The notes: generated from the letters alone by a model not told the origin. Positions 45,429 to 54,889 are shown, counted from the stretch's first letter. The stretch: 64,000 bases of DNA from Pseudomonas frederiksbergensis (GCF_003732275.1 NZ_MOBM01000012.1:62001-126000); one strand, 5' to 3'. Program-made: numbers and translations.

Positions 45429-45827
45429 ATGCCCTACCGTCCCAACCCGCGCCGTCCCTTGCCGATCCAGTTTAATGCGCTGCAACTGACCGGCAGCATT
45501 GCCCTCGGTTTGTGGCTGGGATTCATCGCGATCGCACTGACTTGCTGGCTCGCCTGGCGCCTGTTATTCAACGAGCAATTGGCGCCCTTGGCCCAGGCGG
45601 TGGAACAACTGGTCAAGCCGCCGGTGATTGAGCAACCTGCCCCGCAGAACCCGATGTTCGAACAGTACGAGGACCACCTGCGCAGGAATGAACAGCAGCA
45701 ACTGGTGGAACAGGCCAGAAGCAGCAAACACAATCTGTCCAATCCAAAATGCCAGTTCTGGCTGCAGCAGAATCAAACTGCGCCGAGCGAAAAAAGCCGC
45801 GCCAACGTCCTGCAATTCTGCGATTGA
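45429..45827 (+). CDS. hypothetical single-pass membrane protein
   Basis: 132 residues. The Pro/Arg-rich N-terminus precedes a hydrophobic segment (residues 20-46, GSIALGLWLGFIAIALTCWL), followed by a soluble part rich in Gln and Glu with predicted helix. No known domain recognised. AGGAGG six bases before ATG 45429 supports this start; an ATG at 45384 also has a GGAG. The next gene begins two bases after its stop, implying translational coupling with the Gre-like protein. Confidence 0.8.
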   Translation: MPYRPNPRRPLPIQFNALQLTGSIALGLWLGFIAIALTCWLAWRLLFNEQLAPLAQAVEQLVKPPVIEQPAPQNPMFEQYEDHLRRNEQQQLVEQARSSKHNLSNPKCQFWLQQNQTAPSEKSRANVLQFCD

Positions 45828-45829
45828 TC

Positions 45830-46324
45830 ATGAAGCTCTCTATGCACAAGCCGACCGTCCACCAACTGATTATCGACAAGCTGCGGATCGATCTCGACAT
45901 CGCCGAGCGAGCCGCGCAAACCGCTTACGAAACCGCGACCCACGAAGAAAACATCGCCGAAAACAAATACGACACCCTGGGGTTGGAGGCGTCTTACCTG
46001 GCGGCCGGACAGGCCAGACGAGTGGAAGAAATCAGGCAGTCATTGACCCTTTGCCAGAACCTGACACTGCGGCCTTATGATGATCAGCGCGGTATCGAAG
46101 TCGGCGCCCTGCTCGGTATGGAGGACGAAAAGGGGCGCGAACAATGGCTATTCCTGGCCCCCGACGCGGCCGGGCTGAAGGTTGATCTGGTGGGGCAACT
46201 GATTACCGTCATCACCCCCCGCTCGCCGCTGGGCAAAAGCCTGCTGGGCAAGTTCGAAGGGGACGAAGTGGAGATTCTGGTGGCGGGCGCTCGGCAACAG
46301 TTTTCTGTTACCGAGGTGGTCTAG
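45830..46324 (+). CDS. GreA/GreB-like C-terminal domain protein
   Basis: 164 residues. Residues 15-75 are a helical, probably coiled-coil segment with acidic residues at its turn (THEENIAENKYDT). Residues 85-160 match the GreA/GreB C-terminal FKBP-like domain, best seen in SPLGKSLLGKFEGDEVEIL near 145. A Gre N-terminal domain of normal length is not obvious, so it may act at the RNA polymerase secondary channel as Rnk or GreA relatives do, or be an antagonist. ATG 45842 is a second possible start. It differs from true GreB at 58741. Confidence 0.8.
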   Translation: MKLSMHKPTVHQLIIDKLRIDLDIAERAAQTAYETATHEENIAENKYDTLGLEASYLAAGQARRVEEIRQSLTLCQNLTLRPYDDQRGIEVGALLGMEDEKGREQWLFLAPDAAGLKVDLVGQLITVITPRSPLGKSLLGKFEGDEVEILVAGARQQFSVTEVV

Positions 46325-46340
46325 GCAAGACGATTGACGA

Positions 46341-47324
<984 letters not shown>

Positions 47325-47428
47325 TCAAAGCAGGTAGACGCCACGGGCATCAGCGACGATATATAACTATATTAATGGTTTGATTAATAAATCTAGAACT
47401 TTTTTATCAAAATGCCATTATTCGTGTC

Positions 47429-47932
47429 CTAGCGATCCCCTTTGCGCCGACGCTCCATCAGCGGCACCAGATAGACCGGCACCCTGGACAGTTGCAACAC
47501 GCGCGCAGCTGTTCGGCCCAATGGCGTTTCCGCGCCAGCGCCATGACTGTGACTCCCTACGATCAGCAAATCGACGGAGAGTTTCTGCGCCTGGTCGAGA
47601 ATCACCTGCGACGGATCGCCCTGCAGCACCCGCACTGCCCGAATCCGTTGCAAATCCTGCTCCCCCTCATCCCCCAGTTCTTCGCGAAAGCTGTCGAGCA
47701 CCCGCTGCTCGATATTGGCAATTACCGTATTCAGACCCTGACTGTGAAACTCGTTCAAGGCCTGCTCATCGAGGTAACTCTGAAGCACAGATTCGGCGAA
47801 CAACCCCATTGGCTCAACCGCATGCACCACATACAAGTCGGCATTGAATGTTCGAGCCAGTGCCAACGCATGCTGCATCACAAAAGGTGCATACAGACCG
47901 AGGTCGGTGGCATACAGCATCGAATGAATCAT
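47429..47932 (-). CDS. universal stress protein (Usp family)
   Basis: 167 residues with one Usp domain. The first strand is SMLYATDLG and the ATP-type motif near the end reads GSHSHGAGAETPLGRTAARV, close to the G-2X-G-9X-G-[ST] pattern of ATP-binding Usp proteins. ATG 47932 with AAAGGAGG eight bases upstream is preferred to 47956. It precedes cysB. Likely stationary-phase or stress induced by family analogy only. Confidence 0.9.
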   Translation of the reverse strand: MIHSMLYATDLGLYAPFVMQHALALARTFNADLYVVHAVEPMGLFAESVLQSYLDEQALNEFHSQGLNTVIANIEQRVLDSFREELGDEGEQDLQRIRAVRVLQGDPSQVILDQAQKLSVDLLIVGSHSHGAGAETPLGRTAARVLQLSRVPVYLVPLMERRRKGDR

Positions 47933-48029
47933 AGTGACCTCCTTTAATGCCAACATGGCGGAGATTGATTCAGCTTAGCAGTGCCGTGGCGAGTACGGCG
48001 TTCGGCTCCGCGCATCGAACCGCAGCGCT

Positions 48030-48935
48030 TTAAATCGACGGCTCGTTACTGATGCCATGCGGCACGTGACCGGTGGCGACCACTTCGCGGGCCAGCTCGC
48101 AATGGCCGGCCTGATCGTCGAAAAATACGTCGGCGGCAAAGGCTTCGAGAAACGCCGATTTGGTCAGCCCCCCAAGGAACAGCGATTCGTCCAGACGGAT
48201 GTCCCATTCGCGCAAGGTGCGGATCACCCGTTCATGAGCCGGTGCCGAGCGCGCGGTCACCAGCGCGGTGCGGATCGGACAGGCATCATCGGGGAACTCG
48301 CGCTGCAAAAGGTTGAGCGCTGCGAGGAAGCCTTTGAACGGCCCGCCGCGCAGAGGCTCGCGGGCCGACTCGCGTTCGCTGGCCTGAAACGCCGCCAGGC
48401 CTCCCGACTGATAGACCCGCTCCGACTCATCGGAAAACAGCACCGCGTCACCGTCGAAAGCAATGCGCAACTCATCGCTGGCGGCGCGACTGGCACCGCC
48501 CGACAGAATAGTCGCTGCGGCGAAACCCGCATCCAGCGCACTGCGCACATCGTCGGAATGGGTCGAAAGAAACAGGTCGCAGCCAAAGGCCTTGAGGTAC
48601 GGATAAGGACTGCGCCCGCCGACAAATGCCGCACGCGAGATCGCCAGGCCATAGTGATGGATCGAGTTGAAAACCCGCAGGCCGGTGTCGGCGCTGTTGC
48701 GCGACACCAGGATTACCTCGACCCGGGCACGGCCGAGACGGGCATTCAGGTTCAGGAGTTTTTCGACTAACGGGAACGCATCGCCGGGCTCGAGAATTTC
48801 GTCTTCGTGTTCAATCTGGTATTGCCGATAGGCCTCGACACCGCTCGACAGATAAACCTTGTGACTCTCGCTCAAGTCGAACAGTGCTCGCGAAGAAATC
48901 GCCAGCACCAGTTTGTCATCTATACCATTGGCCAT
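48030..48935 (-). CDS. cytosolic 5'-nucleotidase (PF06189 family)
   Basis: 301 residues of the cN-I-like bacterial 5'-nucleotidase family, which dephosphorylates nucleoside monophosphates. Conserved blocks include KLVLAISSRALFDL near 8, VILVSRNSADTGLRVFNS near 74, LFLSTHSDDV near 121 and VFFDDQAGHC near 278. The aspartate and serine/threonine motifs of the HAD-like fold are hard to assign by eye. ATG 48935 has GGAG upstream. Upstream on the same strand are the panE-like and thioredoxin-like genes. Confidence 0.88.
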   Translation of the reverse strand: MANGIDDKLVLAISSRALFDLSESHKVYLSSGVEAYRQYQIEHEDEILEPGDAFPLVEKLLNLNARLGRARVEVILVSRNSADTGLRVFNSIHHYGLAISRAAFVGGRSPYPYLKAFGCDLFLSTHSDDVRSALDAGFAAATILSGGASRAASDELRIAFDGDAVLFSDESERVYQSGGLAAFQASERESAREPLRGGPFKGFLAALNLLQREFPDDACPIRTALVTARSAPAHERVIRTLREWDIRLDESLFLGGLTKSAFLEAFAADVFFDDQAGHCELAREVVATGHVPHGISNEPSI

Positions 48936-48958
48936 GCCTTCCCTCTCCTTTGACCGAC

Positions 48959-49915
48959 TCAGTGATGACGTCGGTCGATAAAACTCAAGCTGCGATACAA
49001 GACTTCGATTCGCGGTAATTCACATCCCGCCGCCTTCGCCGCGGCCAGTGGCCGAGTGTAGATTGCGTCCAGTTCCAGCGGCCGCTTGTGCAGGAAGTCG
49101 TGGTACATGCTCGGCCAATAATCGGGCATTTTCTCGGTCATCATGAACAGATAATCGGCGTAACCCGGCGGCATGTCGTGACCACAGGCCTTGGCCCCCT
49201 GAACCACTTCGGCCATCAAGGCCTGAATCAGGGCGCGGCTGTCGGCATCCGCCATTAACGGCGTGGTGCTGGCCCCAAGCAGAACCGACAGGCCGTTGTA
49301 GGGAATATTCCAGACCAGTTTCTGCCAGCGCGCCTGATGCAGGTTCGGCATGGCTTGGGCGTCGATGCCGGCGGCGCGGAACAGCCCGGCGCCCTCCTCG
49401 ACGATGTTCATGCGCGCCTGTTCATCGGCGGCGGGGCCGCTGTGGTAGCCGACGTTCACGGCACCGAGCGCCTGATGGGTAATGACCCCTGGGCCGGCGC
49501 GATGGACGCAGATCAGACAGAGCCCACCGAGCAGGTGCAGCGAATCGGGGAGCAACTCGCGCAGACTGTCTTCGACGTCCAGGCCATTTTGCAGCAGCAG
49601 CACTTTGGCATCAGGCGCCGCGGCTTGAATAATGGCCGGTGCCAAATCCGCGTTACTGGTGGTCTTGGCGCCCACCAATAACCAGTCACACGGCGGCATA
49701 TCTGCAGCCGACGAATAGGCCTGGACCGGGTTCAGGACCAGCGGGCCCAACGACGCATGATCAAGATGCAAGCCGCGTTCGGCCACCGCTGAAAACTCAC
49801 TGCGCAACAGGAAATGCACATCGAAGCCGGCACGCGCCAGCATCACTCCATAGAAACCACCGATCGCGCCGGTCCCGATAATGCCGATTCTCGGCTTGAC
49901 CACTGTGTCTGTCAT
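48959..49915 (-). CDS. ketopantoate reductase-like protein
   Basis: 318 residues of the PanE/ApbA family (NADPH-linked reduction of 2-dehydropantoate). NAD-binding GIIGTGAIGGFYGVML lies near the N-terminus, and the C-terminal domain carries the conserved Lys in HQARWQKLVWNIPYNGL near 200. Pseudomonas genomes carry several paralogues, so a role in pantothenate synthesis is likely but not certain. Its start overlaps the thioredoxin-like stop by four bases (ATGA), and the next gene, the nucleotidase, starts 23 bases after its stop. Confidence 0.88.
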   Translation of the reverse strand: MTDTVVKPRIGIIGTGAIGGFYGVMLARAGFDVHFLLRSEFSAVAERGLHLDHASLGPLVLNPVQAYSSAADMPPCDWLLVGAKTTSNADLAPAIIQAAAPDAKVLLLQNGLDVEDSLRELLPDSLHLLGGLCLICVHRAGPGVITHQALGAVNVGYHSGPAADEQARMNIVEEGAGLFRAAGIDAQAMPNLHQARWQKLVWNIPYNGLSVLLGASTTPLMADADSRALIQALMAEVVQGAKACGHDMPPGYADYLFMMTEKMPDYWPSMYHDFLHKRPLELDAIYTRPLAAAKAAGCELPRIEVLYRSLSFIDRRHH

Positions 49916-50298
49916 GGCAACTCCTCTGCTTGTCGACTCAGCGCCTGACCCACGGCCTCATTGAGCGCCGTGCGGGTCAGACGCGACTGTAGCGCCCCGA
50001 AGAACTCACCGTCGCGCACCACAAACAGCGCCGGCAAATGAAACACCCGATAACGCTCGACCACCCCGCCATTGTTTCCGGCATCGATCCAGCACAGTCG
50101 ATCGACCGCCAGATCGAACCTGGGCAGTTGCTCACGGGCAAAACGGCAACTGGCGCAGCCGACGCTGGTAAAAATCACCAGGGAAATGCCGCTCATCGCC
50201 AGCAACCGTTGGTCGGCGTCGAAATCGGTCAGTTCCGATTCAACCACTATACTGGGAGAAACGATGTCAGATGGCCGACACAGGGAGTCCGTGTTCAT
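49912..50298 (-). CDS. thioredoxin-family protein
   Basis: Up to 128 residues. A thioredoxin-like core begins near residue 33 with SLVIFTSVGCASCRFAREQL, whose CASC is the redox motif, and contains the cis-Pro in VFHLPALFVVRDGEF. It lacks the Trp of WCGPC, so it is a divergent member. From ATG 50298 it overlaps the divergent PilZ gene by up to 35 bases; a GTG at 50247 would avoid that and still leave a full fold. Downstream is the panE-like gene. Confidence 0.83.
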   Translation of the reverse strand: MNTDSLCRPSDIVSPSIVVESELTDFDADQRLLAMSGISLVIFTSVGCASCRFAREQLPRFDLAVDRLCWIDAGNNGGVVERYRVFHLPALFVVRDGEFFGALQSRLTRTALNEAVGQALSRQAEELP

Positions 50299-50725
50299 GG
50301 GACGTTATCTTCCTCATCCTGACGATGTACCCGTCGAATTAACGTTGCTCAAACATGAGTGCATTTCGCGGCAACAGCTGCACACTATCAGCCTCGGCGG
50401 CATGGCTTGCAATTACCACCGCGCGTGGCGACGAGGCACCGCACTAGAAGTGCGCATGCCGACCCTGAGCACCACAATCTGTTACCTGGGCTATGTGGCC
50501 TGGTGCCTGCGACGAAAACGCGGCTATCTGGTGGGCATCGCTTTTATCGACGAACAGACCCTGTTCAGTGCGCGAATGGGCGAGCAGGTTTGCCAGATCG
50601 AACGTTACTGCCGTCAGCACGAACCCCAAAGCGAACAGCTGAACAACCAGACCCTGGCCCTCGAATGGGTCCAGTTGCACGCAGACGAGTTCTCCCACGA
50701 CACGGTTCGCAAGGCATTTGCATAG
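50264..50725 (+). CDS. PilZ-domain protein
   Basis: 153 residues. The PilZ fold is suggested by HTISLGGMACNYHRAWRRGT near 50 and hydrophobic strands after it. The c-di-GMP-binding RxxxR and (D/N)xSxxG motifs are only partly present: SLGG is there, but the N-terminal RxxxR is not obvious, so nucleotide binding is uncertain. GGGAGAAACG before ATG 50264 favours this start, although ATG 50297 is also in frame. Divergent from the thioredoxin-like gene. Confidence 0.8.
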   Translation: MSDGRHRESVFMGRYLPHPDDVPVELTLLKHECISRQQLHTISLGGMACNYHRAWRRGTALEVRMPTLSTTICYLGYVAWCLRRKRGYLVGIAFIDEQTLFSARMGEQVCQIERYCRQHEPQSEQLNNQTLALEWVQLHADEFSHDTVRKAFA

Positions 50726-50868
50726 CCTGCGCGGGATTAAACCGCTGTCTGCCCATTGTCGAGCCACGGTGTAACGCGCTAAGGTTCAGCTCCCCGACGC
50801 GCTTAATTTGCTGTGCTCCGCCGCGCGGGTTCGCTGGCGGCCGGCACCCGTGACCTGACGAGTAAACG

Positions 50869-51945
50869 ATGGCTGATTTACCGATCAACGACCTTAACGT
50901 CGCCTCCAACGAGACCCTGATCACTCCCGATCAGCTCAAGCGTGATATCCCTCTGAGCGACGCTGCCCTGCGCACTGTCACCAAAGGCCGCGAAGTCATT
51001 CGCAACATTCTTGATGGCACCGACCACCGCCTGTTCGTCGTGATCGGGCCGTGCTCGATCCATGACATCAAGGCCGCCCACGAATACGCCGAGCGCCTGA
51101 AAGTGCTCGCAGCCGAAGTGTCCGATACTTTGTATCTGGTCATGCGCGTGTATTTCGAGAAGCCACGCACCACCGTCGGCTGGAAAGGCTTGATCAACGA
51201 CCCGTACCTGGACGACTCGTTCAAGATTCAGGATGGTCTGCACATCGGTCGTCAGTTGCTGCTGGACCTGGCCGAGATGGGCCTGCCGACCGCGACCGAA
51301 GCCCTCGACCCGATCTCCCCGCAATACTTGCAGGACCTGATCAGCTGGTCGGCGATCGGCGCACGCACCACCGAATCCCAGACTCACCGTGAAATGGCTT
51401 CCGGCCTGTCCTCGGCTGTCGGCTTCAAGAATGGCACCGATGGCGGCCTGACCGTGGCCATCAACGCCTTGCAATCAGTGTCCAGCCCGCACCGTTTCCT
51501 GGGTATCAACCAGGAAGGTGGCGTGTCGATCGTCACCACCAAGGGCAACGCCTACGGTCATGTGGTGTTGCGCGGCGGTAATGGCAAACCGAACTACGAT
51601 TCGGTCAGCGTCGCGCTCTGCGAGCAAGCGCTGAACAAAGCGAAGATCAAGCCGAACATCATGGTCGACTGCAGCCACGCCAACTCCAACAAGGACCCGG
51701 CCCTGCAACCGCTGGTGATGGAGAACGTCGCCAACCAGATCCTCGAAGGCAACCAGTCGATCATCGGCCTGATGGTCGAAAGTCACCTGAACTGGGGCTG
51801 CCAGGCGATCCCGAAAGACCTCGCCGACCTGCAATACGGTGTGTCGATCACCGATGCCTGCATCGATTGGACCGCCACCGAAAACACCTTGCGCAGCATG
51901 CACGCCAAGCTCAAGGATGTGCTGCCGAAACGCGATCGCAGCTGA
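50869..51945 (+). CDS. class I DAHP synthase
   Basis: 358 residues of the AroF/G/H type, catalysing the first shikimate step with feedback control by an aromatic amino acid. Key segments: VVIGPCSIHD near 58, EKPRTTVGWKGL near 98, the catalytic-lysine/arginine region SAIGARTTESQTH near 162, and IMVDCSHANSNKD near 265. Which amino acid inhibits it cannot be told from sequence by eye. It sits alone, with a terminator after it. A class II enzyme gene is at 35323. Confidence 0.96.
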   Translation: MADLPINDLNVASNETLITPDQLKRDIPLSDAALRTVTKGREVIRNILDGTDHRLFVVIGPCSIHDIKAAHEYAERLKVLAAEVSDTLYLVMRVYFEKPRTTVGWKGLINDPYLDDSFKIQDGLHIGRQLLLDLAEMGLPTATEALDPISPQYLQDLISWSAIGARTTESQTHREMASGLSSAVGFKNGTDGGLTVAINALQSVSSPHRFLGINQEGGVSIVTTKGNAYGHVVLRGGNGKPNYDSVSVALCEQALNKAKIKPNIMVDCSHANSNKDPALQPLVMENVANQILEGNQSIIGLMVESHLNWGCQAIPKDLADLQYGVSITDACIDWTATENTLRSMHAKLKDVLPKRDRS

Positions 51946-51967
51946 TCGCCATTTCGTTTCACGCATA

Positions 51968-52000
51968 AAAAAACGCCAGGCTTAAACCTGGCGTTTTTTT
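51968..52000. terminator. bidirectional terminator
   Basis: AAACGCCAGG and its complement around a short loop, with A and T runs on the two sides; outer bases extend the pairing. It serves the DAHP synthase and the convergent GNAT gene. Confidence 0.9.
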
Positions 52001-52015
52001 ATGCGTTCGCTTTAT

Positions 52016-52297
52016 TCACAGCTTGGAGGCATGCCGTGCGTGACGCTCCATGTAGCGCTCCACGTAGGAACACGATGGAATGACCGTGTAGCCCATTTCC
52101 TCGGCGTATTGCAGTGCCTGCTCGGTCAACGCCGCCGCGATGCCGCGACCACGCAGCGCGTTGGGCACAAAGGTACGATAAATATCCAGGGTCTGTTTTC
52201 CCAGATCCATATAGGTCAGGTAGGCACGATAACCGTCCACAGTGGTCTCGAACTGATGACCAGCCTGGTCATGGTGGATGGACAACGCCTCGCTCAT
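52016..52297 (-). CDS. small GNAT N-acetyltransferase (YjdJ type)
   Basis: 93 residues of the short Gcn5-like family. The acetyl-CoA loop appears as FVPNALRGRGIAAALTEQAL near 48, followed by VIPSCSYVERYMERH at the C-terminus, the usual end of the YjdJ group. ATG 52297 has AGGAGTAGTG upstream; a longer frame to 52363 is not supported. Substrate unknown. Confidence 0.9.
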   Translation of the reverse strand: MSEALSIHHDQAGHQFETTVDGYRAYLTYMDLGKQTLDIYRTFVPNALRGRGIAAALTEQALQYAEEMGYTVIPSCSYVERYMERHARHASKL

Positions 52298-52778
52298 CAC
52301 TACTCCTCGCGGGTCTTTAATTCTGACCCCTACCTTACCGATGTTTTTCCGGCGAAGGAACATCTACGCCACCCCGTGCCTGAATGGACACCGAGAGAGC
52401 AACACCAATCTCGCGAAACCGAGCACGTATCAAATAGTAGGCACCATTGGCAGAAATGCTCAAGGGACGCTCGTCATGCTGGCAGGCGGGTGTTGCCTGG
52501 GGTAATGCAGGGGTGGCTCGAACGGGATATTCCCGAGTTCAGGCCTGAACATTGCCGGATATTGAGACATAAGACGAGCGCCCTTTGTTTAAGTCACCTC
52601 AACATGGATAAAGATATGAGGACCGCTGCGCAAAATTCGAACAAAAGTGTGGACGATTCCATCTAGACAGACTTTAGTCGAGACTGAAAAACAGCTGCCG
52701 GCACCGGGAACTTTTCCTCGGCGGCTCGCTCAGCTCGGGCCTCGCAGCTGGATATTTTTTATACAATGCAGTTAAAAG

Positions 52779-52807
52779 TTGCTCGAAAAAGAATCAACGC
52801 CTACAAT
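52779..52807 (+). promoter_or_regulatory. candidate distal oprI promoter
   Basis: TTGCTC (52779-52784), exactly 17 bases, then TACAAT (52802-52807), in an A+T-rich stretch, fit a sigma-70 promoter about 120 bases before the oprI ATG. Confidence 0.5.
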
Positions 52808-52833
52808 TTTTTTTGCTTCTTGCTCTACGTCAG

Positions 52834-52861
52834 TTTACTTACTACAAGTAATGGGTAGTAT
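52834..52861 (+). promoter_or_regulatory. candidate proximal oprI promoter
   Basis: TTTACT (52834-52839), 16 bases, and TAGTAT (52856-52861) form a second sigma-70-like promoter about 60 bases before the ATG. Which is used cannot be told. Confidence 0.45.
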
Positions 52862-52928
52862 GTACGCCGGCTATTTCCTCACTCTGAGGAGACAGCTACT
52901 TAATAGAAAGTCCTTGAAGGGGAACACG

Positions 52929-53180
52929 ATGAACAACGTTCTGAAATTCTCTGCTCTGGCTCTGGCCGCAGTTCTGGCTACCGGTTGCAGCAGCGTATCG
53001 AAAGAAACCGAAGCACGTCTGACTGCTACTGAAGACGCAGCAGCTCGCTCCCAGGCTCGTGCAGACGAAGCTTACCGTAAAGCTGATGAAGCTCTGGCTG
53101 CTGCTCAAAAAGCACAACAGACTGCTGACGAAGCTAACGAGCGTGCTCTGCGCATGCTGGAAAAAGCTAGCCGCAAGTAA
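52929..53180 (+). CDS. oprI: major outer membrane lipoprotein OprI
   Basis: 83 residues, the size of P. aeruginosa OprI, a Braun-type lipoprotein. Signal peptide and lipobox (LATGCSS, lipidated Cys near 20) lead to a long alanine-rich helix with heptads ([20 protein letters not shown]), which should form a trimeric coiled coil. The C-terminus ends in Lys, the residue by which Braun lipoprotein is linked to peptidoglycan. Very strong ribosome site (AAGGGGAA). Codons are the preferred ones, as in highly expressed genes. Confidence 0.97.
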   Translation: MNNVLKFSALALAAVLATGCSSVSKETEARLTATEDAAARSQARADEAYRKADEALAAAQKAQQTADEANERALRMLEKASRK

Positions 53181-53201
53181 TAGTCCTTCGGGATTGTTAT
53201 C

Positions 53202-53233
53202 AAGCCGACCCATTTTTTTGGGTCGGCTTTTTT
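53202..53233 (+). terminator. oprI terminator
   Basis: A 10-bp stem, AAGCCGACCC and its complement, with a T-rich loop, followed by TTTTTT, beginning 22 bases after the oprI stop. Confidence 0.95.
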
Positions 53234-53256
53234 ATTGCCCGCCGTTTCTGCAGGCC

Positions 53257-53293
53257 ATAAAAAACCCGCCGACGCGGCCTGCGTCGGCGGGTT
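53257..53293 (-). terminator. terminator of the L,D-transpeptidase gene
   Basis: A 13-bp stem, AACCCGCCGACGC and its complement around GGCCT. Read on the minus strand it ends in a T run. It is 11 bases beyond the transpeptidase stop. Confidence 0.9.
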
Positions 53294-53303
53294 GCTTTAA
53301 CGC

Positions 53304-54293
53304 TTACTGCTGCAGGTCGATCGGCGCACTCGATACCATCGGTGCCGACGCATTCGGCACGGCGATTTCCACCGGCAGACCATCTTCAGCGGCAACGACG
53401 TCACGCACAACATCCCAGTTCATGCGCAAGTTGTTGGTGATGTCCTCACGCTTGAGCATCGCATTGATCACTGCGGTGTGCTTGTCGACTACCGAAGGGT
53501 TGCCCTTGTCGTCCAGCGGCGTGTGCGCTTCCAGATAAACCTTGCCGCCACTGAGGCCGAACTTGTACGGGTCGTTGAGGATGCGCACCGACGTCCCTAC
53601 TGGCACCATGCCAGCCATTTCCAGCACGTTGTTGTTGAACATGCGGAAGCAACCGTGGCTGGTGCGCATGCCGATACCGAACTTCTTGTTCGAGCCGTGG
53701 ATCAGGTAGCCCGGAGTGCCCAGCGTGAACTTGAACGGCCCCAGCGGGTTGTCCGGGCCGGCCGGCACCACATTCGGCAGTGGATCGCCATCGGCGGCGT
53801 GCTCGGCCTTGATCGACGCTGGAGGCGTCCAGGTCGGGTTCGGTGTCTTCGCGACGATGCTGGTGTGGGCAATCGGCGAGCCCCAGCCTTCACGGCCGAT
53901 ACCCAGCGGGAAGGTGTACACCACGTTCCGGCCTTTCGGGAAATAGTAAAGACGGTATTCAGCCAGGTTGATGACGATGCCTTCGCGCGGGCCTGGCGGC
54001 AGGATGAAGCGTGTCGGCAGCACGATTTCGGTACCTGCGCCCGGCAACCATGGATCAACACCAGGGTTGGCCGCGACCATTTCCGAATAGCCCAGATCGT
54101 AGGTGGTGCCAAGGTCGGCGAAGGTATCTTCGTACTTGGCCTTGATCACTTGCACCTGGCCGATGATGTCTTCACCAGGGGGTGGCAGGGGTAGCTCCAA
54201 TGCTGCTACCGGACCCGCGACACAGAGGGCGGCAAGAGACAGGCAGCGGGTGACGGCGGGAAAGCGCGGCAACATCCGGAAAATCCTTCGCAT
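53304..54293 (-). CDS. periplasmic L,D-transpeptidase (YkuD/ErfK family)
   Basis: 329 residues. A signal peptide (about residues 1-33) is followed by a LysM-like region (40-95, YDLGYSEMVAANPGVDPWLP) and the YkuD domain, whose active-site motif HGSNKKFGIGMRTSHGCFRM includes the catalytic Cys. ErfK-type enzymes attach Braun lipoprotein to peptidoglycan or form 3-3 crosslinks. It converges on oprI, whose Lys-ended product is a fitting substrate. ATG 54293 is preferred to 54326; ATG 54275 is also possible. Confidence 0.93.
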   Translation of the reverse strand: MRRIFRMLPRFPAVTRCLSLAALCVAGPVAALELPLPPPGEDIIGQVQVIKAKYEDTFADLGTTYDLGYSEMVAANPGVDPWLPGAGTEIVLPTRFILPPGPREGIVINLAEYRLYYFPKGRNVVYTFPLGIGREGWGSPIAHTSIVAKTPNPTWTPPASIKAEHAADGDPLPNVVPAGPDNPLGPFKFTLGTPGYLIHGSNKKFGIGMRTSHGCFRMFNNNVLEMAGMVPVGTSVRILNDPYKFGLSGGKVYLEAHTPLDDKGNPSVVDKHTAVINAMLKREDITNNLRMNWDVVRDVVAAEDGLPVEIAVPNASAPMVSSAPIDLQQ

Positions 54294-54408
54294 GATCGAC
54301 AAGGGTATAAAAACGGGATTGTACACCGCCGCCCGTTATTTCGGGGAGACGTAAAGACCTGTGGTTGGGGGGATCGGCGGTGAGGGGACTTACCTGTGGG
54401 GAGCTTGT

Positions 54409-54535
54409 CTGTGGCGAGGGAGCTTGCTCCCGTTCGGCGGCGTAGCCGTCGTAAAACCGGTAAATGCGTTCTGACTGCAGAATCCCAATTTAGGCCTGCT
54501 TCGCAGTCCAGCGGGAGCAAGCTCCCTCGCCACAG
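54409..54535. repeat. REP doublet, 'CTGTGGCGAGGGAGC' class
   Basis: CTGTGGCGAGGGAGCTTGCT and its inverted copy, about 70 bases apart. This is a third REP sequence class in the window. Confidence 0.88.
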
Positions 54536-54539
54536 GGCC

Positions 54540-54833
54540 CTAAAGCTCGAACCGCAACTCGGGCCAGATCGGCGAGGTGCCGCGTTTTTGCGATTCCAGA
54601 ATGGCCCGGCACAGCGAGCACAGACGCTGGTCCTGGAACACTCTACGGTCGACGCTCGACCAGCGCGGTTGCGCCGGTAACAGACTGCCGCACAAGGTTC
54701 GGTCCGCCGAGCCGCCCAATTCCAGCTGACGGGTCACCAGATGCACCCGCACTTCCTGGCAGGCGAACAGATCCAGCTGTTCGTCAGGCTCGATCAGTTG
54801 GTAGGCAAAAAGGGACCAGGCAGGACGCGGCAT
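54540..54833 (-). CDS. conserved hypothetical protein, 97 aa
   Basis: A small protein without a known domain that I can name. It contains CSLC near residue 78 and another Cys pair upstream, perhaps a metal or redox site. The N-terminal ATG 54833 (MPRPAW) is preferred; 54845 adds four residues. It lies downstream of tesA on the same strand, and a REP doublet follows directly after the stop. Confidence 0.6.
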   Translation of the reverse strand: MPRPAWSLFAYQLIEPDEQLDLFACQEVRVHLVTRQLELGGSADRTLCGSLLPAQPRWSSVDRRVFQDQRLCSLCRAILESQKRGTSPIWPELRFEL

Positions 54834-54889
54834 CGGGGGCTCCAAATCGGGGGCGCCACCTTAGCCGAAACACCGCCACTAGAAAAGCG

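Larger units (their letters stand above)
52298..52928. other. 631-base region upstream of oprI
   Basis: No convincing gene is present; a plus-strand frame that enters from 52001 has no ribosome site or family. It holds two adjacent palindromes (CGGGAtatTCCCG at 52523 and GTTCAGGCCTGAAC at 52537) and the A+T-rich promoter section before oprI. A small RNA is possible but I found no clear terminator inside. Confidence 0.5.

Noticed and set aside
52001..52666. 221-codon plus-strand frame
   Set aside because: It runs opposite the GNAT gene, has no ribosome site and no family features.
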